NCBI GenBank assembly: GCA_016294985.1
Contig: JAECRW010000040.1
Coordinates: 1 to 11,977 of the forward strand
Origin: Candidatus Sifarchaeum marinoarchaea
Lineage (GTDB): Archaea > Asgardarchaeota > Sifarchaeia > Borrarchaeales > Borrarchaeaceae
DNA length: 11,977 nt
Reading direction: 5' to 3'
Shown: positions 5,753 through 11,977 of the stretch, one piece after another
Position numbering within the stretch: the first letter of the stretch is position 1
How the letters are laid out: each line of letters starts with the position of its first letter
Translations under genes and position numbers: made by a program
Notes under the pieces: generated by a model
Told to the model about the DNA's origin: nothing
Database searches by the model: none
Seen by the model: only the letters and a program-made list of their open reading frames with translations

Positions 5753-7036
5753 ATGAACCATTTAAGAGAGAAATTAAAAATCTCCCAGCAGAATTTTGAA
5801 GCAGTTCAAAAATTCCTTTTAGATGAGAATAATCCTTTGATAAATGACCTTTTCCAAGTTATAGAGAAGTATGGAGGAGTGGAGGAAATAAACAAAAAAG
5901 CTGCCGAAGCTCGAAAATTAGACAATATCTTACAAAAATTGGAAACTAAAAAACCAGAATATGTCAATGATTTAGACTGGTTAATAGAACGACGAGATAA
6001 TAACGCGTTCATAAGTTATGAAGATTACAAACGCAAAGTGTTAGGAGATCATTATGATACAATCACTTTTGATAAAACTTTTGAGGTAACTTTAGAACTC
6101 TCTGCATGTCAATATTTCCCCTTTCTTATTAGAGGCTCAAAAGAGATGATAGAAAAACAAGAACTAATGCCAGGACGTATTATCAGAGTAAGAAGAATGA
6201 AGGAGCAAGAGGAAGATGGAGATCTTTTAGCTATGACAGCAGCTGTAGATATTATGGGATCCTCTATCGTAGAAACCTTAGACACAAAAGGTTCAGCTCC
6301 AGGATCTGATGGTCTTCCAGTGAATGTTCATTTAGGTGGACCTGAAACAATAACAGGTTATTTCGGAGGAATCGGACAACCAAACAATTTTGCATTAAAG
6401 TGGGTTGATGAATTCCTCTACTACTATACGAATTATGGTACAAAACAAGTGCTTAACATAAATCCTGGCACAGTCATTTTAGGTTATTTCCTTTACAAAC
6501 TTGGTATTAATAATGAATTCAAAATCTCTGTTTTTATGGGAAATGACAATCCTTATTCTGTAATATGGACTCTAATGACTGCTAAACTATTCTCTCGAGA
6601 GGATGGTACTTCACCATTAATTGGTTTTAACTTATCTAACGCTGTTAATAATAAGACTATAGAGATAAGCGCATATATAAGAAAAGAATTTGATTTTGAA
6701 GATGTTGTCAGATTAGAACATCATATCATCGAAACTTGGAAATCTATAGTTAGACAGCCTTATGATAGAACCGCAGAATTAGTAGAAGTAGTTAAAAAAG
6801 TAAAAAATATCAGTGCTAAACACGAAGGAGGTCCTGTTGAAATAGAGAAAACAAGAGAACATCCTTCTGATATCATTGATTACTTTAAATCCAAAGAACA
6901 GATAACCGAAGAAGGTATTTGGGACCATCTTTTACAAAACTATCTTGACCGACATACAGCTGTAAATAATACTGCTAAAGCACTCATTAAAAGTGGAACT
7001 GACATTATTGCTGCCAGAAAACTTCATCGTCGTTAA
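5753..7036 (+). CDS. Conserved-looking protein of unknown function, possible alpha/beta-barrel enzyme
   Basis: A 427-residue protein that I cannot place in a family. GGAGGA at 5741-5746 lies 6 bases before the ATG, fixing the start; the longer frame from TTG 5639 has no such site. Residues 1-100 are mostly charged helix (GGVEEINKKAAEARKLDNIL) ending in FISYEDYKRKVLG. Residues 110-330 alternate hydrophobic strands and helices with glycine-rich turns: GSAPGSDGLPVNVHLGGPET (180-199), TGYFGGIGQPNN (201-212), LNINPGTVILGYFLYKLGI (234-252), VFMGNDNPYSV (260-270) and GFNLSNAVNNKTIEISAY (291-308). This repeating pattern suggests a TIM-barrel-like enzyme. The C-terminal third has His in LEHH (321-324), KHEGG (356-360), REHP (368-371) and DRH (399-401), which could bind metal or phosphate. 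No signal peptide or membrane segment. It is convergent with the HemL-like gene (55-base gap). No function is claimed. Confidence 0.8.
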   Translation: MNHLREKLKISQQNFEAVQKFLLDENNPLINDLFQVIEKYGGVEEINKKAAEARKLDNILQKLETKKPEYVNDLDWLIERRDNNAFISYEDYKRKVLGDHYDTITFDKTFEVTLELSACQYFPFLIRGSKEMIEKQELMPGRIIRVRRMKEQEEDGDLLAMTAAVDIMGSSIVETLDTKGSAPGSDGLPVNVHLGGPETITGYFGGIGQPNNFALKWVDEFLYYYTNYGTKQVLNINPGTVILGYFLYKLGINNEFKISVFMGNDNPYSVIWTLMTAKLFSREDGTSPLIGFNLSNAVNNKTIEISAYIRKEFDFEDVVRLEHHIIETWKSIVRQPYDRTAELVEVVKKVKNISAKHEGGPVEIEKTREHPSDIIDYFKSKEQITEEGIWDHLLQNYLDRHTAVNNTAKALIKSGTDIIAARKLHRR

Positions 7037-7091
7037 GAAACTATGTAGTATAAGAAACGTCAAATATATTTCCCCAGGCGTGAATGCGCAT

Positions 7092-8420
7092 CTATTTCAT
7101 TTTAGATCCAATTACACTCGCAGCCTCAATTAATTGGTTAATTTCTGATTCTTTATGTGCCGTGGAAACAGCTCCACCACCATGCATTACAAAAAATCCC
7201 CTGTTGATCAATCTGAGTTTAAATTCCTTGTCTCTTTTCTTGGCGTCAGTGAGAAATTCTATATCTCTTGGATTTTTTAGAGTTACATCTTCTTCATAAG
7301 GAAAATGTGTCTGAAAGAGAGAGCCTACACCGGTACATTTCGCGTTTATGCCTTGTTCAATTAACACTTTCTCAATTCCTTGCCTAGCATTCTGGCCCAT
7401 TGCATTTATTCTTGGGTAGATTTTTCTTTCATCTTTTTGTAAAATAGAGAGCGTTTTGATCCCAGCAATCATGCTTAATGGATTGATTGAAAAGGTACCC
7501 CCTCCAACTAGTGCAGAATCCCACTTTTTGCGGTCTTTAAGTGGGCTTGCTAGGTCTAGAATATCTTCACGACCACATACAGCGCCTATAGGCATCCCAC
7601 CTCCTAATATCTTCCCAAATGTTACCAAATCAGGCAAGATATCATAGAACTCTTGTGCTCCGCCTAAAGCAAGGCGAAAACCAGTGATCACCTCATCAAA
7701 TATGAGTTCACTGTCAAACTCTTCTGTCAGTTCCCTTAATGCCTTTAAATATTCTTTTTCAGCAGGAATAAAACCTCCTGCGCCAACAACTGGCTCAATA
7801 ATTACCGCTGCAAGGTCATCCTTATGTTTAAGAAGTATTTGTGATGTTAATTCAATGTCATTGAAGGGCAAACCTATCGTGTATTTAGTGGCCTCAGGAA
7901 GTAAACCTGCAGAGTCGGGTTTATCATAGGGCTTATGAATGTAAACACTGAGAAAGCTGTTTCCGCCGTGCCAACCGCCCTCCACTTTGGCAATGATCTT
8001 TCTTTTTGTGTGTGCTCTTGCTAATCTCACCGCATACATTGTTGCTTCAGTTCCTGATACACCGAATCGAACCATTTCTGCACATGGAACAATATTATGA
8101 ACTAATTCTGCAAATTCCACTTGAAGATTATTAGTAATCCCCCAGTGAGTTCCATTTTCAAGTTGTTCTTTTAGTGCATAAATAATGGGTTCAGGTGCAT
8201 GTCCAAAGATGAGACTGTAGTGCCCCATCCAATAATCCGTAAATTCATTTCCATCAATATCATAGATCTTTGATCCCTTTGTTCTATTGATATAGACGGG
8301 ATATGGTGGAAAATATCTAATATTATGACATACGCCTCCCGGCATCACCTTGGTTGCCTTTTCGAACAAAGTTTTAGATTTTGGTGTTTTTTTGAGATAA
8401 ACATCATTAAAATCTGTCAT
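7092..8420 (-). CDS. Class III PLP-dependent aminotransferase/aminomutase, HemL family
   Basis: A 442-residue fold-type I PLP enzyme most like glutamate-1-semialdehyde 2,1-aminomutase (HemL). Landmarks are MPGGV (26-30), the PLP-phosphate loop SGTEATMYAVRLARA (122-136), IIEPVVG (207-213), FDEVITGFR (241-249, with the Asp242 that pairs with the pyridine nitrogen), and TFGKILGGGMPIGA (267-280), whose Lys270 should form the Schiff base. GGTFSINP (307-314) and STAH (419-422) follow the family plan. The usual YHGH active-site motif reads GWHGGN here (149-154), and an insert (KDRKKWDSALVG) precedes the GTFS motif. No other heme-synthesis gene is near, so a different amino-acid or amine substrate is quite possible. 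ATG 8420 is chosen over an in-frame GTG at 8432; both have only weak upstream GAG. It converges with the 427-residue gene and diverges from the glutaredoxin-like gene. Confidence 0.88.
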   Translation of the reverse strand: MTDFNDVYLKKTPKSKTLFEKATKVMPGGVCHNIRYFPPYPVYINRTKGSKIYDIDGNEFTDYWMGHYSLIFGHAPEPIIYALKEQLENGTHWGITNNLQVEFAELVHNIVPCAEMVRFGVSGTEATMYAVRLARAHTKRKIIAKVEGGWHGGNSFLSVYIHKPYDKPDSAGLLPEATKYTIGLPFNDIELTSQILLKHKDDLAAVIIEPVVGAGGFIPAEKEYLKALRELTEEFDSELIFDEVITGFRLALGGAQEFYDILPDLVTFGKILGGGMPIGAVCGREDILDLASPLKDRKKWDSALVGGGTFSINPLSMIAGIKTLSILQKDERKIYPRINAMGQNARQGIEKVLIEQGINAKCTGVGSLFQTHFPYEEDVTLKNPRDIEFLTDAKKRDKEFKLRLINRGFFVMHGGGAVSTAHKESEINQLIEAASVIGSKMK

Positions 8421-8615
8421 AGTTATGCACACTCTAAATTGCTTGTATATGGTTTTTGTGAGACATATGCTAGAAGTTCATTCATATTTATAGTGCAGCT
8501 TTGAATTTGATTGAAAGAAGATGGTCGTAATATCTAAACTTAAATAAGCTGATGAGATACGAAAATTTATTTCGGATATTTTAAGAAAATGTTAAATCTC
8601 ACACGAGGAGATGAA

Positions 8616-8888
8616 ATGACCAAAATAGAAATTTTTGAGGAGAACGTTTGCCCAAATTGTAAAAAACTAAAAGCATTCTTAGAAGAAAAAGGCTTAACTT
8701 ATGTCCCATTAAATATTCAAGAGAATCCAGACCATAAAGTTGAAGCGTTAATGAATAATATCTTTGCACTCCCAGCGTTGCGCATCGGAAATGATATTCT
8801 ACGTGCAAAAGAAATGATTTCAGAAACGGGAGAGTTTCTCGGGGATGCCGTTTTGCAATTCGTTAACGAGCGAACCGGTAAAGATTAA
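8616..8888 (+). CDS. Glutaredoxin/thioredoxin-fold small redox protein
   Basis: A 90-residue cytosolic protein with the fold's order: strand KIEIFEE (3-9), redox motif C12-P-N-C15, helix KKLKAFLEEKG, strand TYVPLNI (28-34), then LPALRIG (52-58) with the expected cis-Pro53 before the next strand, and a C-terminal helix. This matches NrdH/glutaredoxin-like proteins that pass electrons by dithiol exchange. The partner is unknown; no reductase or ribonucleotide reductase gene is present. The frame is open to an ATG at 8589, but GAGGAG (8605-8610) 5 bases before ATG 8616 and the start of the first strand favour the shorter form. T-rich tracts after the stop (about 8892-8935) may terminate it. Confidence 0.88.
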   Translation: MTKIEIFEENVCPNCKKLKAFLEEKGLTYVPLNIQENPDHKVEALMNNIFALPALRIGNDILRAKEMISETGEFLGDAVLQFVNERTGKD

Positions 8889-8891
8889 TAA

Positions 8892-8935
8892 CTTCTTTGA
8901 GTTTTTACTTCTATTTTTGCAAATTTATTTTAATG
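8892..8935 (+). terminator. T-rich tract after the glutaredoxin-like gene
   Basis: Three T-rich clusters (TTTTTACTT, ATTTTTGC, TTTATTTTAA) follow within 50 bases of the stop, fitting archaeal stem-independent termination. The same bases might carry TATA-like sequence for the next gene at 8981. Confidence 0.28.
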
Positions 8936-8980
8936 TGAAATACTATATTATTCCGTCATATTGTTTGAAGAGGGAAGTTT

Positions 8981-9886
8981 ATGGTTTGGTTAATGGGAAA
9001 GGATGAGATCGAGGTCGAAATGCCAGAGGAATGGGGAGGAATTGTTCCCACAGAAGTGTTTTTTCAAAATGCAAAACAAATTGTAGAAGAAGCGCAAAAG
9101 CGTAATATAATTATCAGAGTCATTGGCGGCATGGGAATTAGGATGCATTCAGGTGAATTTGATGAATTAGCGCAGAAACTTACGCGACTTAAAGGTGAAC
9201 AGGAATTCACTGATTTGGATTTCATGACATACAGTAAATATCAGAAAAAAACAATGCCCCGCTTTTTTGAAGAATTTGGAAACCAAGTTTATGGCAAACC
9301 TTTCATAAAGCGACGAACGACGATCTCCAGCGCAACTACAAAGCGCCATATTTTCTATCATCCAAAGGGATGGTATTTTATTGATATGTTTTATGAAATT
9401 CTAAAATTTAATCACGATATTTACTTCAAAGATCGGCTCGAAATCGATCCATTGACCATCAGTGTTACTGATTTGCTTCTTGGAAAACTGCAAATTACTG
9501 AGGTTTTCAGTGACAAAGACCTGAAGGATTCGATCCTTCTGCTTAGGGCTCATGATGTCCAGGAAGGAGTAGAAGAGAATGCTATCAATGCGAAATACAT
9601 ATCCGAGCTTATGGCAAAAGACTGGGGTTTTTATTATTCGGTGACACAAAATCTTAAAGGAATCAAAGAATTTGCACCAGGTATTGATGCTCTGTCAGAG
9701 GCAGACATTACCGATGTCACAGCCAAGATCGATAGACTCCTTGAAATTATGGAAGCGAAGCCTAAAGGGATGCGATGGCGGGCGAGGGCAAAGGTGGGTA
9801 CTAAAAAGCAGTGGTATAGACCTGTGGAACATGATGGAACCGTTGGAGACATGGGAATTTGGAAGTTGAAAGAAACCGTCAAATAG
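8981..9886 (+). CDS. Nucleotidyltransferase-fold protein, AbiEii/MNT-like
   Basis: A 301-residue protein. After a helical N-terminus, residues 44-54 read IIRVIGGMGIR, matching the nucleotidyltransferase GG motif. FTDLDFMTY (76-84) supplies the two metal-binding Asp (78 and 80), and YFIDMFYE (132-139) gives a possible third Asp135. TDLLLGKLQ (163-171), followed by SDKDLKDSILLL, closely resembles the 'DLLLTKLQ...KD..D' stretch of AbiEii-type nucleotidyltransferases. The C-terminal 70 residues are basic (KGMRWRARAKVGTKKQWYR), which may bind nucleic acid. The family covers type IV toxin-antitoxin toxins and nucleotide- or drug-modifying enzymes. No AbiEi-like antitoxin sits beside it, so a toxin role is not supported. 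The start has GAAGAGGG 6 bases upstream. It follows the redox gene by 92 bases and could share its transcript. Confidence 0.72.
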   Translation: MVWLMGKDEIEVEMPEEWGGIVPTEVFFQNAKQIVEEAQKRNIIIRVIGGMGIRMHSGEFDELAQKLTRLKGEQEFTDLDFMTYSKYQKKTMPRFFEEFGNQVYGKPFIKRRTTISSATTKRHIFYHPKGWYFIDMFYEILKFNHDIYFKDRLEIDPLTISVTDLLLGKLQITEVFSDKDLKDSILLLRAHDVQEGVEENAINAKYISELMAKDWGFYYSVTQNLKGIKEFAPGIDALSEADITDVTAKIDRLLEIMEAKPKGMRWRARAKVGTKKQWYRPVEHDGTVGDMGIWKLKETVK

Positions 9887-10041
9887 ACTGAAAAGTGAAG
9901 TTCTCGATTGAATTAAACAGTTAAATATGTCAATGTTTTAGATAATATTTGGAGCATGGGAAGAAGATCCTTTAGTCCTCTTTGGTATTTTCCCTATAGA
10001 AGCATCTTTGTTGGTATATCTACTCTAGGAGGGGTAGGTAC

Positions 10042-11757
10042 ATGGTAAATCAAAATCCTGATACCAACGAGCAGAAGCAGCCAGAAGAGTCACTTCGTGA
10101 AATTGAGGAGAGATACCGCACTTTTTTTGAGGAGTCCAGAGATGCAATCTATATTGTAGACAGAGATGGCAAAATCATAGATGTAAACCTAGCTACTGTG
10201 GACTTGATGGGATATACCAAAGAAGAAACGCTCAATATGAATGTTGTGGAGTTTTATGTTAATCCCAGTGACCGGTCCAAGTTTCAGCAGGAAATAGAGA
10301 AAATAGGGTCTGTTAAAGACTATGAGGTTAAGTTCCGTAAGAAAGATGGTACAGAGTTGAATTGTCTTCTCACTTCAGCCGTGCGACGGGCTGCTGACGG
10401 AAGCATTCTAGGATACCAAGGTATTGTTCGTGAGATGTCTGAGAGCAGACGTGCGGATGAGGAGTTGAGCATCGGCGAGTGGATGAGTTCAGGAGAGTGG
10501 ATGGGCAAACTGACAGATTACATCCATGATGTCACTGAACGCAAACGTGCGGATGAGGAGTTGAGCATCGGCGAGTGGATGAGCGCAAGCGAGTGGATGA
10601 CGAAACTAACGGATTATACTGAGAACCTGGAAAGACTCGTAGAAGAGAGGACCTTAGAGCTCAGGGAGTCTGAGGAACGCTATCGTGGATTGTACGATTC
10701 CTCAAAAGATGGCATTGTTTCAGTAGACATGGATGGAAAGCTTCTGGAATGCAATCAGGCCTTCGCAGAAATGCTTGACTATACAAAGGTAGAACTGTAT
10801 CTATTAACTTATTGGGACCTCATATCAGAGAATTGGCATGAAACGCAGACAAAAATCGTCAATGAACAGGTACTTACTAGGGGATATTCGGATGAATATG
10901 AAATAGAAGGTATCAAGAAGGATAAAACCATCTTCCAAGTCTCCTTAAGAACATGGCTTATCAAGGATAAAGACGGTGAACCTACTGGAATGTGGAGCAT
11001 TGTTCGTGATATCACGGAACGCAAGCAGGCGGAACAAGAAATATTTCAATTGAATGAAGATTTGCAACGTCGAGCCGTGGAACTTGAGGCACTTAACAAA
11101 GAACTTGAAACTTTTAGTTATTCCGTCTCGCACGATCTTCGTGCTCCGCTTAGAAGCATTAGCGGCTTCAGCCAAGCGCTACTAGAAGATTATTTAGAAA
11201 AAATAGATGTAGAAGGGCAAGATTATCTCCAACGAGTGCGTGCGGCAAGCATTCGCATGGGTGAACTTATTGACGCCTTGCTGGGACTTTCTCGGATAAC
11301 ACGAAGCGAGATACATCGCGAGAATACTGATTTGAGTGAAATTACAAAAGAGTTCATAAAGGAACTCCAAGAGGCAGAACCAGAGAGGCAAGTGGAAATT
11401 ATTATAACACCAGAACTAGTTGCAAATTGTGATCCTCGGCTTCTTCGCGCGGTGCTAGAGAACCTTATCAGTAATGCATGGAAATTTACTGGGAAAAAAC
11501 CAGTTGCAAAGATAGAATTCGGTGCTATAGAACGTGATGGCAAAACTGCTTATTTTGTTCGCGATAATGGGGCGGGATTCGATAAAGCTTATGCCGATAA
11601 ATTATTTGGAGCCTTCCAACGCCTTCATTCAAAAGACGATTTCAAGGGAATCGGCATTGGCCTAGCGACTGTGAAACGTATCATTCATCGTCATGGCGGC
11701 AGTGTCTGGGCAGAAGGAGAAGTGGATAAAGGCGCAACCTTCTACTTTACACTATAA
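10042..11757 (+). CDS. Soluble PAS-PAS histidine kinase
   Basis: A 571-residue sensor kinase with no membrane segment or signal peptide, so it probably senses a cytosolic signal. PAS domain 1 spans about 20-135 (ending IVREMSESRR) and PAS domain 2 about 208-330 (ending IVRDITERKQAEQE). Between them a 32-residue unit occurs twice (137-200), then a coiled-coil-like LERLVEERTLELRESEERYR. HisKA follows with SYSVSHDLRAPLR and phospho-acceptor His364. HATPase_c has its N box LENLISNAWKFT (Asn478), G1 box DNGAGF (508-513) and G2 box GIGIGLATV (536-544). All catalytic motifs are intact. The kinase domain resembles the phytochrome-like group common in bacteria and many archaea. No response regulator is in the window, so it is an orphan here. 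AGGAGGGG ends 7 bases before the ATG. Confidence 0.95.
   Translation: MVNQNPDTNEQKQPEESLREIEERYRTFFEESRDAIYIVDRDGKIIDVNLATVDLMGYTKEETLNMNVVEFYVNPSDRSKFQQEIEKIGSVKDYEVKFRKKDGTELNCLLTSAVRRAADGSILGYQGIVREMSESRRADEELSIGEWMSSGEWMGKLTDYIHDVTERKRADEELSIGEWMSASEWMTKLTDYTENLERLVEERTLELRESEERYRGLYDSSKDGIVSVDMDGKLLECNQAFAEMLDYTKVELYLLTYWDLISENWHETQTKIVNEQVLTRGYSDEYEIEGIKKDKTIFQVSLRTWLIKDKDGEPTGMWSIVRDITERKQAEQEIFQLNEDLQRRAVELEALNKELETFSYSVSHDLRAPLRSISGFSQALLEDYLEKIDVEGQDYLQRVRAASIRMGELIDALLGLSRITRSEIHRENTDLSEITKEFIKELQEAEPERQVEIIITPELVANCDPRLLRAVLENLISNAWKFTGKKPVAKIEFGAIERDGKTAYFVRDNGAGFDKAYADKLFGAFQRLHSKDDFKGIGIGLATVKRIIHRHGGSVWAEGEVDKGATFYFTL
10449..10640 (+). repeat. Tandem 96-base (32-codon) duplication inside the kinase gene
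   Basis: The first 39 bases of each unit are identical (10449-10487 and 10545-10583), with a period of 96 bases. In protein, residues 137-168 and 169-200 share 21 of their first 24 positions. Each unit contains two EWM motifs (SIGEWMSSGEWM and SIGEWMSASEWM), followed by KLTDY. The DNA identity in the first 39 bases suggests a recent duplication or ongoing homogenisation. Confidence 0.92.
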
Positions 11758-11779
11758 TTTTGATATTCTTACTGCAGTT

Positions 11780-11977
11780 TTAATCTTCTATTTTCCAAAC
11801 GTATTCACAATAGGAATCCCCAGCACACATTCCCTTAGGTCGTTCAAAGGTAGCCTTTGGATTGATGGTCTTAACAACAGCTTTAAAGAAGATTAAGGGC
11901 CAATCGCTGATATCTTTGGGCGCTGTTTTCCACACACAATTAGTTATTTTGGCTGTAGCTCTTGTATTAGACTGCTC
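11780..11977 (-). CDS. C-terminal 65 residues of an unrecognised protein (runs off right edge)
   Basis: An open frame enters from the right edge on the minus strand and stops at TAA (11780-11782). It reads through KITNCVWKTAP, the helix-like DWPLIFFKAVVKTINP and finally RPKGMCAGDSYCEYVW, then KIED. The ending, a Cys plus Gly-Asp-x-x-Cys followed by aromatic/beta residues, resembles the C-termini of small-molecule-binding V4R-like or L-2-amino-thiazoline-4-carboxylate hydrolase-like proteins; this likeness is from memory and tentative. The gene is convergent with the kinase, their stops 22 bases apart. The composition reads as real protein, and the opposite-strand frames here look like shadow. 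Confidence 0.6.
   Translation of the reverse strand, partial: EQSNTRATAKITNCVWKTAPKDISDWPLIFFKAVVKTINPKATFERPKGMCAGDSYCEYVWKIED

Noticed and set aside
8981..9886. Type IV toxin-antitoxin locus built on the AbiEii-like protein
   Set aside because: No antitoxin-like gene lies on either side; the upstream neighbour is a redox protein and the downstream one a kinase.
11693..11896. 67-residue plus-strand frame running past the end of the kinase
   Set aside because: It begins inside the kinase gene in another frame, has no ribosome-binding site and overlaps the better-supported minus-strand C-terminal fragment.
1..11977. CRISPR array, insertion sequence, integrase or attachment site
   Set aside because: No spaced direct repeats, terminal inverted repeats or recombinase genes are visible; the only clear repeat is inside the kinase gene.

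Overview
The window looks like a chromosomal segment of an uncultured, AT-rich archaeon. Genes have purine-rich Shine-Dalgarno sites, TTG starts are used, A/T-rich TATA-like boxes lie upstream of several genes, and T-rich tracts follow genes. Protein style (archaeal-type ArgG/ArgH, a soluble multi-PAS histidine kinase, an acylphosphatase next to a phosphoribosyltransferase) suggests a Bathyarchaeota/TACK- or Asgard-like lineage. That placement is inference; no rRNA or tRNA is present to fix it.

Left edge (1-562, minus strand): the 5' part of a phosphoribosyltransferase gene, preceded in the same direction by an acylphosphatase gene. Divergent from these, 754-1746 encodes a DapB-fold dehydrogenase resembling 2,4-diaminopentanoate dehydrogenase. 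It is convergent with a small, probably winged-helix protein (1764-2108, minus). A roughly 600-base gap (2109-2735) follows. It holds a strong TATA-like element, small hairpins and an Arg-rich 17-codon mini-ORF ahead of argG.

Centre (2736-5460, plus): argG and argH, 31 bases apart, form the last two steps of arginine synthesis (citrulline + aspartate to argininosuccinate, then to arginine + fumarate). After a 292-base AT-rich gap comes a 427-residue protein that I cannot assign (5753-7036). It is convergent with a class III PLP enzyme of the HemL (glutamate-1-semialdehyde aminomutase) family (7092-8420, minus).

Right part (8616-11757, plus): a 90-residue glutaredoxin/thioredoxin-like CPNC protein, an orphan nucleotidyltransferase-fold protein related to AbiEii-type enzymes, and a soluble histidine kinase with two PAS domains. 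The kinase carries a tandem 32-residue linker duplication. At the right edge, on the minus strand, is the C-terminal 65 residues of a further gene ending in a Cys-containing GDSYC motif.

There is no insertion sequence, CRISPR array, integrase or phage gene. Apart from argGH and the acylphosphatase/phosphoribosyltransferase pair, the genes do not form an obvious pathway. The least explained items are the 427-residue protein, the argG leader with its Arg-rich mini-ORF, and the kinase linker repeat.
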